Part shown: positions 1 through 8,099 of the stretch, one piece after another
Layout: each line of letters starts with the position of its first letter
Numbering within the stretch: position 1 is the stretch's first letter
Source of the DNA: Eubacterium sp.
Lineage (GTDB): Bacteria > Bacillota > Clostridia > Peptostreptococcales > Anaerovoracaceae
Direction of reading: 5' to 3'
Length of the DNA stretch: 64,000 bases
Assembly (NCBI GenBank): GCA_017533915.1
Contig: JAFWHX010000017.1
Coordinates: forward strand, 1-64,000
Notes under the pieces: model-generated
Database searches by the model: none
Seen by the model: only the letters and a program-made list of their open reading frames with translations
Told to the model about the DNA's origin: nothing
Program-made: the position numbers and the translations under genes

Positions 1-13
1 GACATAGGACATA

Positions 14-130
<117 letters not shown>

Positions 131-132
131 TG

Positions 133-162
133 AAAGGCAGATTGTTTATACAGTCTGCCTTT
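133..162 (+). terminator. Hairpin after 5S rRNA
   Basis: AAAGGCAGA (133-141) pairs perfectly with TCTGCCTTT (154-162). The following T content is weak, so this may be a processing stem between the 5S rRNA and the tRNA-Glu rather than a true terminator. Confidence 0.55.
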
Positions 163-170
163 ATATCTAT

Positions 171-245
171 GGCCCCGTGGTCAAGCGGTTAAGACACCGC
201 CCTTTCACGGCGATAACTCGAGTTCGATTCTCGACGGGGTCACCA
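171..245 (+). tRNA. tRNA-Glu (anticodon UUC)
   Basis: This folds as a cloverleaf. The acceptor is GGCCCCG/CGGGGTC with one G-U pair, the anticodon loop is CTTTCAC with anticodon TTC, the T-arm is TCGAG-TTCGATT-CTCGA, and CCA is encoded at 243-245. The outermost anticodon-stem pair (C27 against A43) is a mismatch, which is unusual for tRNA-Glu. It is probably co-transcribed with the upstream 5S rRNA. Confidence 0.97.
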
Positions 246-253
246 CTACAAGT

Positions 254-287
254 ACCGGGTCTGCAGTAATGCAGCCCGGTGTTTTTT
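254..287 (+). terminator. Rho-independent terminator of the 5S/tRNA-Glu unit
   Basis: ACCGGG (254-259) and CTGCA (261-265) pair with TGCAG and CCCGGT (270-280), and a run of six T follows. Confidence 0.9.
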
Positions 288-461
288 ATCATGTCACAAT
301 ATGCATCAGATACAGTCGTAAATTATTGTTTCCGAAATAAGCTATGTATATCAACGCCGCAGTATCTAATGTATAGAATTGGAGATGTTACAAAGTCATA
401 TGTATGTGGTAACATTATTTATAGAATGAATGTAATAACGTAATATCAGGATGTATAAAAC

Positions 462-1472
462 ATGAAACGTTTCTGTGACGAATTTGATATTGATGAGTTC
501 CACAGCCGTGTTCTCGATACTTATTTCGGCGGTAAAAGGCTTTGTGTGTATGATATCGAGACCACCGGGCTTTTCCCGAGGAACGATATGATCATGCTCA
601 CCGGCATGCTCACTATAGAAAACGGGCGTGCTCGTGCGGACCAGTTTTTTGCTGAGACGCTGAATGATGAAAAGGCGGTGCTCGAGGCGACGATCGCCGT
701 GCTCAGACGAGCAGATGTGGTTTTGACGTATAACGGCAGGAGTTTTGACATTCCGTTCACCAGGACGAGGGCGGCAAAGTACGGGCTTATATGCGACATG
801 CCGTATGATCTCGATCTGTTCACCGTATTAAGCGGATATTCGGAGATCAAAAAGTTCACGGGATCGCTTTCACAGAAGAGTATCGAAAGATTTATGGGTA
901 TGACGGCTGACCGTGACGACAGAATCGATGGACGTGAAAGCATCAGACTCTACGAGCAGTACCTGTCAGCACCGTCATACGCGATCGAGAAGACGATAAT
1001 GCTTCATAACCACGATGACATATGCCAGCTCTACCGTATACTTCCTGTAATCAGGCAGACAGATTTTCATCGTGCTATGTCAAAAATGGGATTTCCTGCA
1101 GGCAGCTATATCATCAAAACATCAAAAGTCACCAGTGCAGGACTTGCTGTTGAGGCTCTTCAGCGAAATGATCCTGTGGATTACATATCATTCCCGACGG
1201 AAAATGCGCCGTACAGTCTGAGGATGAGCTCTGGAGACGGCAGCGTGGAGCTGGACATACCGGGTGAGACAGTAGGGGAAGGCACGCTGGTTATAGATGC
1301 AAAGACGATACTGACCGGCCTTTCAGGGGAAAGAGCTGCTGAAGCACTAGACGACCTCGAAAACTATCCTTCGTTTGAATCAGGATACCTTATACTGAAA
1401 GACGGCCAGCATGTAAACTATCTTGAAACTAATCTCTTCATAAGATATTTCTTTGACCTTATGCATATCTGA
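462..1472 (+). CDS. YprB-like ribonuclease H-fold 3'-5' exonuclease family protein
   Basis: This 336-residue protein has a DnaQ-like exonuclease fold of the YprB/RNase_H_2 group. Residues 29-36 read VYDIETTG (D31, E33, first acidic pair), YNGRSFDIPF places D96, and HNHDDICQLY near residue 185 supplies the late His/Asp motif. The C-terminal 120 residues have no recognised motif. The substrate is unknown; RNA or DNA ends are typical for the fold. It stands alone between tRNA-Glu and bioY with its own terminator. It is of some interest here because the window's PolC lacks its exonuclease domain, but nothing in the sequence links the two. Confidence 0.78.
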   Translation: MKRFCDEFDIDEFHSRVLDTYFGGKRLCVYDIETTGLFPRNDMIMLTGMLTIENGRARADQFFAETLNDEKAVLEATIAVLRRADVVLTYNGRSFDIPFTRTRAAKYGLICDMPYDLDLFTVLSGYSEIKKFTGSLSQKSIERFMGMTADRDDRIDGRESIRLYEQYLSAPSYAIEKTIMLHNHDDICQLYRILPVIRQTDFHRAMSKMGFPAGSYIIKTSKVTSAGLAVEALQRNDPVDYISFPTENAPYSLRMSSGDGSVELDIPGETVGEGTLVIDAKTILTGLSGERAAEALDDLENYPSFESGYLILKDGQHVNYLETNLFIRYFFDLMHI

Positions 1473-1481
1473 AAGAAAAAA

Positions 1482-1521
1482 TCCGGACAGGCCTCCAACG
1501 ATCTGTCCGGAATCTTTTTTT
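1482..1521 (+). terminator. Rho-independent terminator after the YprB-like gene
   Basis: TCCGGACAG (1482-1490) pairs with CTGTCCGGA (1503-1511), followed closely by a T-rich run at 1514-1521. Confidence 0.9.
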
Positions 1522-1586
1522 ATCATAACAGCTGCTGTCAATATCGGTTACTGTTTATAACAGTTGATGTTTACAACAGCTGTTGT

Positions 1587-2207
1587 CTACATGAATCTTG
1601 CCAGAGTTTTTTTCATTACAGGTATCAGGATCACCGCAGCTGCGATCTTGAAGGCATCTCCCGGGAGGAAGGGGATCACGCACATCGTCATAGATGTGGC
1701 GAGATTGTTTCCAGTGAGGATCATGAACCATATCGTCCCGATAGCATAGCAACTTGCTGTCCCCAGCAATGCCGCAGCAGCGATGACCCACCATCTGCCT
1801 TCGTGCTCTGATCCATAAGCTCCAGAGCTTTTGTCAGATGAAAATGTAGTCCGGTCATTATCATAAAAGCGCTCAATAATGAGGCCGCATATCAGTGCTG
1901 ATGAGAGATAGCCTATAATATATCCGCCGGTCGGACCAGCGATATGTCCAAGGCCGCCGGTAAATCCAGCAAATACAGGGACTCCCACCGCGCCGAGCAA
2001 TATATAGATCAGGACCGAAATTGTGCCGTATCTCCAGCCGAGCAGGGCACCGGCAAGTGTTACTGCAAGCGTCGCCAGGTTTACCGGTACAGGCGTAAAG
2101 GGAAGAGGTACGGAGATCCAGGATGCTATCGCGAGCATGGCGGCGAACATCGCTGTAAGGATGAGCATGAATGTGACGTTATTTCTGCCAATCGTATTGC
2201 TGTTCAT
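1587..2207 (-). CDS. bioY: BioY family biotin transporter S component
   Basis: About 206 residues, strongly hydrophobic with about six membrane segments. The conserved stretch near the first third (PLPFTPVPVNLATLAVTLAG) and the later GPTGGYIIGY and FLPGDAFKI signatures are typical of BioY, the substrate-binding membrane subunit of ECF-type biotin importers. I chose ATG 2207 because GGAG lies six bases upstream; an ATG at 2219 is in frame but lacks a ribosome binding site. A 24-residue hydrophilic loop rich in Asp and Ser follows the fourth membrane segment. No ECF ATPase genes are adjacent, so a shared energising module elsewhere is likely. Confidence 0.86.
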   Translation of the reverse strand: MNSNTIGRNNVTFMLILTAMFAAMLAIASWISVPLPFTPVPVNLATLAVTLAGALLGWRYGTISVLIYILLGAVGVPVFAGFTGGLGHIAGPTGGYIIGYLSSALICGLIIERFYDNDRTTFSSDKSSGAYGSEHEGRWWVIAAAALLGTASCYAIGTIWFMILTGNNLATSMTMCVIPFLPGDAFKIAAAVILIPVMKKTLARFM

Positions 2208-2336
2208 GAGTATCTCCATTCACTTTTATCTATGCTGACATTAATATGGCTGCTTATGGTAATATGGCTGTTTATGAGCATATTCATTCACTTTTAAGCA
2301 GCCAGCATTTATAAATTTGCTTATCGTATATGGTAT

Positions 2337-2365
2337 ATTGTAAACTTCGATAATGCGATTGTCAA
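2337..2365 (-). promoter_or_regulatory. Promoter for bioY
   Basis: On the minus strand TTGACA (2365-2360) is followed after exactly 17 bp by TACAAT (2342-2337). Direct copies of TTGT(A/C)AAC overlap it, which recalls half of a BirA site, but they are not in the usual inverted arrangement. The transcript would have a leader of about 120 nt. Confidence 0.65.
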
Positions 2366-2490
2366 CCACATGGAAGCATGATGTTGTGATATAATATTTA
2401 TAAATAACATGACAGCATGACTTGAAAGACCGAAATTGCATCTGGAAGAATGAGCCGGTTTCATGAATAAATCCGGACAGGAGGAGAAAG

Positions 2491-3735
2491 ATGAAGAAGA
2501 TAAAGTGGCAGATCATAGCCATATCGGTTTTGATCGTGGTATGTCTTCTGACAGGATGCGCCGGAGAGCAGGGCGCGCCTGAAGCGGAAAAAAGCGAAGA
2601 GAAAGCAGGAACAGAAGAGGCTGTAGTCGCTGACGGCCTGGCGGAGATATCAGTGGAGGGGGAGACAGATCTTCCGGGAAATTTCTTTTTGTCGTTCGTG
2701 TACAGCAGGAACCTTATCATGCTGGACGGCAAGGGGAACATCGTCTGGTCAAAACATGAGGAGCAGCCGTCGGAGGATGCTCAGACGGGATTCTGGGACT
2801 TTAAGAAGCATGAGATAGATGGAAAGACATATTACAGCTACCACGATCAGACTGGAGCATATGAAGACTTTGATCTACGAGGCTACGCCCCGGGCGAGCG
2901 TGTAATACTCGATGAGGATTTCAACGAAGTGAAAAGGATCACCGCCGAGGCATCTGACGTTACAGACAAAGGCACTGGCATAGACGGGCACGATTTTCTT
3001 CTGATCGACCTGGATCACTATATACTGTCGTGCTACGTAAGGGAGAATGTGAAAAACGTGCCAGGTTACCCGGACGGGACGAATGTGATCTATTCGTATC
3101 TTCAGGAAGTGAAGGACGGCGAGGTCGTATGGGACTGGAAGACCATCGACTATCCGGAGCTGTACGACATCATTGCGACAGACGCTACTCCGACAGCAGC
3201 GGACTTTGACAACAAAGAAGTGGATGCGCCTGATATAGTTCATTTCAATGCGATGAGACTTAATGACGATGGAGATCTGGTGTGCTCGTTCAGGCATCTT
3301 AACACGATAATGTGCCTTGACAGGACCAAAGACAAGGAACAGATCAAATGGAAACTGTCAGGCAAAGCAGACGAATTCGGACTTACTGAGCAGCAGAAGA
3401 CTTCGGGACAGCATTATGTAACCGTCGATGGAAACCGGATAATGGTGTTCAACAATGGCAACCGCGACCAGCAGACAGAGGTGAGATCATACTCCATAGA
3501 CTTTGACGCGAAGAAGGCGGACCTGGTCAGATCGTATGGATTTAACGGAAAATTCTCACAGGCATGCGGAGCAGTGCAGAACATAAAAGACGATCTTTAC
3601 ATGATCGGATGGGGCTGGGCGACGACCGACGATGAATGCATGTCAGTGATCGACTTCGCGACAGGTGAGAAGAAGATGTCTGTCAGGCTCGGTAATCCGC
3701 AGAACATCACGTACAGATGCGTGTACTATGAGTAG
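2491..3735 (+). CDS. Arylsulfotransferase (ASST)-like lipoprotein
   Basis: This 414-residue protein starts with a lipoprotein signal peptide (hydrophobic residues 7-20, lipobox LTGC with C23), then an acidic linker. The rest looks like a beta-propeller of the Arylsulfotran_2 group. GHDFLLIDLDHYILSCY and DIVHFNAMRLNDDGDLVCSF match the repeated 'HD..D.ng.illlsr' and 'H.N.v....G..l.S.R' pattern of that family, followed by GQHYVTVDGN near residue 310. A strong GGAGGAG site precedes the ATG. Expected location is the outer face of the membrane. Many proteins of this fold are not proven sulfotransferases, so the enzymatic label is tentative. The stop codon is also the first base triplet of a 28-bp repeat array. 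Confidence 0.72.
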   Translation: MKKIKWQIIAISVLIVVCLLTGCAGEQGAPEAEKSEEKAGTEEAVVADGLAEISVEGETDLPGNFFLSFVYSRNLIMLDGKGNIVWSKHEEQPSEDAQTGFWDFKKHEIDGKTYYSYHDQTGAYEDFDLRGYAPGERVILDEDFNEVKRITAEASDVTDKGTGIDGHDFLLIDLDHYILSCYVRENVKNVPGYPDGTNVIYSYLQEVKDGEVVWDWKTIDYPELYDIIATDATPTAADFDNKEVDAPDIVHFNAMRLNDDGDLVCSFRHLNTIMCLDRTKDKEQIKWKLSGKADEFGLTEQQKTSGQHYVTVDGNRIMVFNNGNRDQQTEVRSYSIDFDAKKADLVRSYGFNGKFSQACGAVQNIKDDLYMIGWGWATTDDECMSVIDFATGEKKMSVRLGNPQNITYRCVYYE

Positions 3736-3843
3736 GAACGACAGATATTTTGAGTTTGTTAGGAATGACAGGTGTTTTATGTTTTTGTAGGAACGACAGG
3801 TGTTTTGCATTTGAGTAGGAACGACGGATGTTTTGTGTAAAGG
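3733..3843. repeat. Four direct repeats of about 28 bp
   Basis: Units beginning TAGGAACGACAG start at 3733, 3760, 3788 and 3816 (spacing 27, 28, 28) and share a TGTTTT centre. The first unit includes the stop codon of the preceding lipoprotein gene. Confidence 0.85.
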
Positions 3844-3852
3844 ATCTTATCC

Positions 3853-3973
3853 GCGGGATGTGAACAGAAATCGTTGCAAGATGCAAAAAGATGTCATTTG
3901 CTAAAAAATGAGAAAGTTTCATTTACATGATGTGAAAAGGCATCATATGCATGATGTGAAAAGGTATCATTCA
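3853..3973. repeat. Five degenerate 24-bp palindromic repeats
   Basis: Units start at about 3853, 3877, 3901, 3926 and 3950. The last two are nearly identical, with CATGATGTGAAAAGG followed by CATCAT or TATCAT; GATG and CATC within a unit can pair. The earlier units are progressively diverged. Confidence 0.75.
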
Positions 3974-4045
3974 GTTTGACTTACAGCTGTTAATTTGGTA
4001 AACTGTTTGAAGTTGCAGCTTAGAACTGTAGCAAACTGAATACCT

Positions 4046-4125
4046 GCGCGATTGGCGGAACTGGCAGACGCGCTAGATTTAGGTTCTAGTGAGAGATCGT
4101 GGGGGTTCAAGTCCCTCATCGCGCA
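4046..4125 (+). tRNA. tRNA-Leu (anticodon UAG)
   Basis: The acceptor GCGCGAT (4046-4052) pairs with ATCGCGC (4118-4124). The anticodon stem CTAGA/TCTAG holds loop TTTAGGT with anticodon TAG. A class II variable arm is present (GTGAGAGATCGTG region), and the T-arm is GGGGG-TTCAAGT-CCCTC. CCA is not encoded. A terminator follows directly. Confidence 0.96.
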
Positions 4126-4134
4126 TTATTGAAA

Positions 4135-4165
4135 GACCGGGATCCAATTAGATCCCGGTCTTTTT
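4135..4165 (+). terminator. Terminator of tRNA-Leu
   Basis: GACCGGGATC (4135-4144) pairs perfectly with GATCCCGGTC (4151-4160), followed by five T. Confidence 0.93.
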
Positions 4166-4179
4166 GCGGCCGAATCTGA

Positions 4180-4626
4180 TTCTGTCTACAGAAAGCGCAA
4201 AACCATCGAAAGTGATATCATTTTGCATGAATATTGTCATTCTGTAGACAGAAACAGCTAGAAACAACCATATTCTGTCTACAGAAAGCGCAAAACCATC
4301 GAAAATGATATCATTTTGTATGAATATTGTCATTCTGTAGACAGAAACAACCAGAAAAGCCCATATTCTGTCTACAGAAAGCGCAAAGCCATCGAAAATG
4401 ATATCATTTTGCATGAATATTGTCATTCTGTAGACAGAAACAGCTAGAAACAACCATATTCTGTCTACAGAAAGCGCAAAACCATCGAAAATGATATCAT
4501 TTTGCATGTTTTTTGTCATTCTGTAGACAGAAACAACCAGAAAAGCCCATATTCTGTCTACAGAAAACGCAAAACCATCGAAAATGATATAATTTTGCGC
4601 TAATATTCTCATTCTGTAGACAGAAT
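4180..4626. repeat. Five-copy 93-bp tandem array with nested palindromes
   Basis: TTCTGTCTACAGAA starts at 4180, 4273, 4366, 4459 and 4552, a period of exactly 93 bp. Each unit also ends with the reverse complement TTCTGTAGACAGAA, so each can form a long stem. The centre of most units carries the perfect palindrome AAAATGATATCATTTT. The spacers alternate between two types (ending CAACCAT or AGCCCAT), giving a 186-bp higher-order period. Because 93 is divisible by three, a minus-strand open frame of 154 codons runs through it, but it has no ribosome binding site, and I regard the array as non-coding. Confidence 0.92.
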
Positions 4627-4639
4627 TAGACAGAAACGA

Positions 4640-5039
4640 CCAGAACTACCCAGAAACAGTTTCCAGGAGAAGATACAGACAATAAATTATCCGACATACC
4701 AGCTTATATAGGAATAAAAAACAAAGTAGGCCGCAGGGGTGCAGTCTACTCTGTTCAAAAGGGGTATTGGGATTAGAGATTAATGAGGTTATCAGGGGGA
4801 TAACCACAATTGTGATTATATATGAGCGTTTCAGAGAATGCAATACTAATTCTTAAAAAATGATTAAAATTTCTGATAATTTCTTTAGAGTCAATATGGA
4901 AAAATGGATTTGGCAGTTATATAATAATCGTAGTTGTCGATATATCATATACAGTAAAGTGGGAAAAGTGCATTGACTGACATGATATTGCCGGCTTATT
5001 TTATGGCTTTTTCTGCATATCGTCATTGGAGAGCGATCT
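4640..5039. other. Intergenic stretch upstream of proC
   Basis: AT-rich. I see a small hairpin near 4709-4732 (GTAG...CTAC) and a possible weak -10 (TATAAT near 4919-4926), but no confident promoter, RNA gene or coding frame. Confidence 0.5.
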
Positions 5040-5927
5040 ATGAAATATGGATTTATCGGTGTCGGGAAGATGGGAGGAGCGATCCTCAAAGGACTTCTTG
5101 ATTCCGGAAAGATAAGCAAAAATGATGTTCTGATCTGCGGTCGCGATCCTATGAAGACAGAGAAGACTGCTGCAGATCTTGGCGTAAAGGCTGTCGATTC
5201 GAAACAGGATCTCGTGAAAGCGTCTGATGTTATCTTCATCGGAGTAGAGCCCAAGGCGTTTCCGGACGTGATGCCGCTGGTCGCGGAAGCGTACACGACT
5301 GATAAGGTTTTGATCTCTATGGCAGCAGGTGTTACTGTCGGATCGATAGAGTCTTACCTTCCGGATGGGGCAAAGATCGTAAGGATCATGCCTAACGCGC
5401 CTGCCAGAGTCGGCGAGATCATGGCTTCAGTCAGCCCGAACAGTAATGTCACTGATGAAGAGGCGGATATGGTCGTCGGGCTGCTTTCAGGTATGGGCAG
5501 AGCAGTGATCGTTCCAGAAGATCTTATCAGTGCTGTTATCGGCGTTTCAGGCAGCAGCCCGGCATATACATATATGTATATCAGGGCGCTTTCAAGGGCT
5601 GCGGTGAAGTACGGCATGAACGAGCAGGAAGCACTTACTTTTGCTGCTCAGGCGGTGCTCGGCGCGGCTAAGATAGTGCTCGAGGAATGTGCAGGCGATC
5701 AGAAGGAATGTGCAGGCGATCAGGAGGAATGTGCAGACGATCAGGAGGAATGTGCAGACGATCAGGCACAGGCTCAGAAGCTTGATGAAATGATCGACGC
5801 GATATGCACGCCGGGCGGCACGACGATAGAAGCGGTCAAGTCGCTCAATGAAAACAGATTCGAGGAGATCGTGAGCAAAGGCGCCGAAGCGGCGATAGAG
5901 AAGTCGATCTCGATGAGCAGTAAATAA
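5040..5927 (+). CDS. proC: Pyrroline-5-carboxylate reductase
   Basis: Catalyses the last step of proline synthesis, the NAD(P)H-dependent reduction of pyrroline-5-carboxylate. The N-terminal Rossmann motif is GFIGVGKMGGAILKGL (residues 4-19). The conserved GVSGSSPAYTYMYI (near 168-181) and the C-terminal TPGGTTIEAVKSLNE substrate loop are present. At 295 residues it is about 25-30 longer than usual, and the excess is a fourfold repeat of a seven-residue acidic unit at 216-243, inserted just before the C-terminal signature. GGAGAG lies about ten bases upstream of the ATG. It sits close to the Nudix and XerD-like genes (21 bp and 13 bp gaps), suggesting one operon. Confidence 0.93.
   Translation: MKYGFIGVGKMGGAILKGLLDSGKISKNDVLICGRDPMKTEKTAADLGVKAVDSKQDLVKASDVIFIGVEPKAFPDVMPLVAEAYTTDKVLISMAAGVTVGSIESYLPDGAKIVRIMPNAPARVGEIMASVSPNSNVTDEEADMVVGLLSGMGRAVIVPEDLISAVIGVSGSSPAYTYMYIRALSRAAVKYGMNEQEALTFAAQAVLGAAKIVLEECAGDQKECAGDQEECADDQEECADDQAQAQKLDEMIDAICTPGGTTIEAVKSLNENRFEEIVSKGAEAAIEKSISMSSK
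5685..5768 (+). repeat. Four in-frame 21-bp repeats inside proC
   Basis: Four tandem copies of GAATGTGCAGRCGATCAGRAG encode the unit E-C-A-G/D-D-Q-K/E. The copies are nearly identical at DNA level, so the expansion looks recent. Confidence 0.95.
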
Positions 5928-5948
5928 AAGCTTTTATAGGAGGATCGT

Positions 5949-6506
5949 ATGGTTTTTAAAGAGGAAACGCTGGAGAGTGATTATGTCTTCAGGGGAAAGC
6001 TTATAAATGTCAGGGTCGATAAAGTCACGAGCGTGAACGGGACTTCCATGAGGGAGATCGTGGAGCATCCGGGAGGCGTGGTGATGGTAGCTTTGAAGCC
6101 GGATGGGAAAGTAACGATGGAGAAGCAGTACAGAAAGCCTATGGACGGCGTTATGTTCGAGCTTCCTGCCGGAAAGCTTGACCCGGGAGAGAAGCCGGAA
6201 GCTGCCGCTGCAAGAGAGCTCAAAGAAGAGACCGGATATACTGCGAAGAATATCAGATATCTCACCAAATGCTACACATCATGCGGCTATTCGACAGAGA
6301 TCCTTTACGCATACCTCTGCACAGGCCTTTCTGCAGGTGAGACTGACCTTGATGACAACGAGGCGATAGATACTGAGGAATACAAGATAAATGATCTCGT
6401 GAATATGGTTATGAGCGGCGAGATAAATGACGCAAAGACACAGATCGCGATCCTCATGGTCAAGAGGATGATAGATAACGGAGAATTAGACGACTACCTG
6501 TGGTAA
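5949..6506 (+). CDS. nudF: Nudix hydrolase, ADP-ribose pyrophosphatase type
   Basis: A 185-residue protein that probably hydrolyses ADP-ribose to AMP and ribose 5-phosphate. The complete Nudix box lies at residues 75-97 (G75, E81, R89-E90-L91, E93-E94, G96), with the metal-binding glutamates intact. The upstream GGVVMVAL strand and the [16 protein letters not shown] segment are typical of the NudF/ADPRase branch. An AGGAGG site is just upstream. The gene is followed 13 bp later by the XerD-like gene, a pairing also seen around ripX and nudF in Bacillus. Exact substrate not provable from sequence. Confidence 0.87.
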   Translation: MVFKEETLESDYVFRGKLINVRVDKVTSVNGTSMREIVEHPGGVVMVALKPDGKVTMEKQYRKPMDGVMFELPAGKLDPGEKPEAAAARELKEETGYTAKNIRYLTKCYTSCGYSTEILYAYLCTGLSAGETDLDDNEAIDTEEYKINDLVNMVMSGEINDAKTQIAILMVKRMIDNGELDDYLW

Positions 6507-6519
6507 GGAGTGTCCTGAG

Positions 6520-7410
6520 ATGTTGATAGATGAATTTGAAAGATATTTACGAGACACCAAGAAGATGTCTGATAACACGATAGAGGCGTACAGGCGCGAT
6601 ATCGACGCTTACGCGCGTTTTCTGGCGGAGCGTGGGAAAGAACCCGACCAGGCCACAAACACGGACGTAGTGGCTTATCTGATGGATCTGAAGACGGCAG
6701 GCAAGTCGAGGTCCACCGTGAACAGGAAACTGGCATCCCTTCGCATATTCTATAAGTTCCTGATCAACTCCGGAAGGATGTCCGAGGATCCGACCGAGGA
6801 GATCAGGTCGCCTAAGATCGCGAGGAAAGACATAGACTATATCAGCTATGAGAATGTTCTTGCGCTTCTCGAGGCACCGGACAACAGCATAAAAGGAAAA
6901 AGGGACAGGGCACTGTTCGAAGTCCTGTACGCAACAGGCGTGAGAGTAAGCGAGATCATCGAGATGAAGCTGTCTGACGTAAACCTCCGTATGGGCTTTG
7001 TTTCATGCAGCGGATCACATGGAAGAGCAAGGATAGTACCGATGGGGATACCTGCAAAAGAGGCTTTGACGGATTACCTGGAACACAGCAGAAGCATAAT
7101 GCTGAAGGACGAGGATCCTGACGACCCTGAAAGCATGCTCTTCGTGAACTATCTTGGCGAGCCGATGACGAGGCAGGGGTTCTGGAAGATCCTGAAGCAG
7201 TACGGCGAAAAAGCCGGGATCGAGGACAAGCTCACACCTCAGACTCTCCGGAATTCGTTCGCTATGCATATGGTCCAGAACGGGATCGACATCAAGTCGC
7301 TTCAGGAGCTCATGGGTCACGAGGATATCTCCGCGACGCAGGTCTATTTCGGCGAGCAGAAGAACCGCATCAAAGACGTGTACGACAGGTGCCACCCGCG
7401 AGCAAAGTAG
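6520..7410 (+). CDS. XerD-like tyrosine recombinase with degenerate active site
   Basis: 296 residues with the usual layout: an N-terminal SAM-like core-binding domain (about 1-90) and a C-terminal catalytic domain. R142 (ATGVRVSE), R244 (QTLRN), H267 (MGHED) and Y276 (TQVYF) fit the catalytic set. However, the HxxR histidine is Q241, the residue after R244 is Asn instead of His, and the beta-hairpin lysine (normally GKGxKxR) is replaced around residues 162-168 by SCSGSHG. Length and context match chromosomal XerD, which resolves chromosome dimers at dif with XerC and FtsK. Here it may be inactive, weakened, or specialised as a DNA-binding partner; a second canonical XerD may exist elsewhere. 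Confidence 0.82.
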   Translation: MLIDEFERYLRDTKKMSDNTIEAYRRDIDAYARFLAERGKEPDQATNTDVVAYLMDLKTAGKSRSTVNRKLASLRIFYKFLINSGRMSEDPTEEIRSPKIARKDIDYISYENVLALLEAPDNSIKGKRDRALFEVLYATGVRVSEIIEMKLSDVNLRMGFVSCSGSHGRARIVPMGIPAKEALTDYLEHSRSIMLKDEDPDDPESMLFVNYLGEPMTRQGFWKILKQYGEKAGIEDKLTPQTLRNSFAMHMVQNGIDIKSLQELMGHEDISATQVYFGEQKNRIKDVYDRCHPRAK

Positions 7411-7446
7411 GTGCTCAGGATTATTCAAAAAAACTGAAAAAACTGT

Positions 7447-7476
7447 TTGCATACATATGTCTCGCTGTGGTATACT
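7447..7476 (+). promoter_or_regulatory. Promoter for rplS
   Basis: TTGCAT (7447-7452), 18 bp, TATACT (7471-7476), with a TGG extended element before the -10. The same TGGTATACT or GGTATAAT pattern recurs at other promoters in this window. Confidence 0.7.
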
Positions 7477-7482
7477 ATTCGG

Positions 7483-7629
7483 GTATTACGGACGGTCCTC
7501 TGGGTGGGATCACCGCAGTTATGCGGATCTTGACTGGCTGACAAATGCCGGGGCGTGTTCCGGATCGTGCAGGGTCCGAACTTAACGGCCACCTACGAAC
7601 GTGCTGAGAGGGAAGGAGGAATACTAAGA
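7483..7629 (+). promoter_or_regulatory. Structured 5' leader of rplS, candidate L19 autoregulatory leader
   Basis: About 147 nt lie between the predicted start site and the rplS ATG. CGGAC (7489-7493) can pair with GTCCG (7574-7578), enclosing a perfect hairpin CCGCA-GTTA-TGCGG (7514-7527) and other stems. This agrees in place and size with the Firmicutes L19 leader class, in which L19 binds its own mRNA, but I cannot confirm a family match without a covariance search. Confidence 0.5.
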
Positions 7630-7977
7630 ATGAACGTTATTGACCAGATAACAAAGGAATACATGAAGAGCGACATTCCTGAATTCGGAATTGGTGACAC
7701 AGTAAGAGTGCACATCAAGATCAAGGAAGGAAACCGCGAGCGTATCCAGGTGTTCGAGGGATTCGTGCTCAAGCGTCAGAACGGCGGCATCTCCGAGACT
7801 TTCACAGTCAGGAGGATCGCTTCAGGCGTAGGAGTTGAGAAGACATTCCCACTGCACTCACCTTGGGTGGAAAAGATCGAGCTCGTCAGAAAGGGCCGTG
7901 TAAGAAGAGCCAAGCTCAACTACATGCGCGGCAGAACAGGAAAAGCTGCGAAGATCAGAGCTCTCGACGCGAGATAG
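7630..7977 (+). CDS. rplS: 50S ribosomal protein L19
   Basis: 115 residues. L19 lies at the interface of the two ribosomal subunits. Typical motifs are [53 protein letters not shown] and the basic tail [18 protein letters not shown]. The frame stays open upstream to 7555, but ATG 7630 has GGAAGGAGG about nine bases before it and gives the normal family length, so I use it. It has its own promoter, leader and terminator, independent of rbgA. Confidence 0.97.
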   Translation: MNVIDQITKEYMKSDIPEFGIGDTVRVHIKIKEGNRERIQVFEGFVLKRQNGGISETFTVRRIASGVGVEKTFPLHSPWVEKIELVRKGRVRRAKLNYMRGRTGKAAKIRALDAR

Positions 7978-7989
7978 CATGGTATTTCA

Positions 7990-8016
7990 GGGGAACCGCA
8001 AGGCTCCCCGTTTTTC
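7990..8016 (+). terminator. Terminator after rplS
   Basis: GGGGAACC (7990-7997) pairs with GGCTCCCC (8002-8009) with one mismatch across a GCAA tetraloop, followed by GTTTTTCTT. Confidence 0.85.
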
Positions 8017-8099
8017 TTATATTATGTATTGAATTTATATCAAAGGCAGGTTGATCTGGCACATGGAGGCTTTGATACTGCCGTGCAGGGACGTGAGGT

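Noticed and set aside
2337..2365. BirA operator at the bioY promoter
   Set aside because: The TTGTNAAC half-sites are direct, not inverted, so the match to the biotin operator is not good enough to call.
4148..4612. Minus-strand open frame of 154 codons with a 31-residue repeat
   Set aside because: It exists only because the 93-bp array is divisible by three. There is no ribosome binding site, and conservation follows palindromes rather than codon positions.
3733..4626. Possible CRISPR array
   Set aside because: The repeats are contiguous or have conserved rather than unique spacers, and no cas genes are present.
7502..7518. T-box-like motif GGGTGGGATCACCGCAG in the rplS leader
   Set aside because: It has an insertion in the conserved core, lies only about 20 nt after the predicted start site, and rplS is not a T-box target. 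It fits an L19 leader better.
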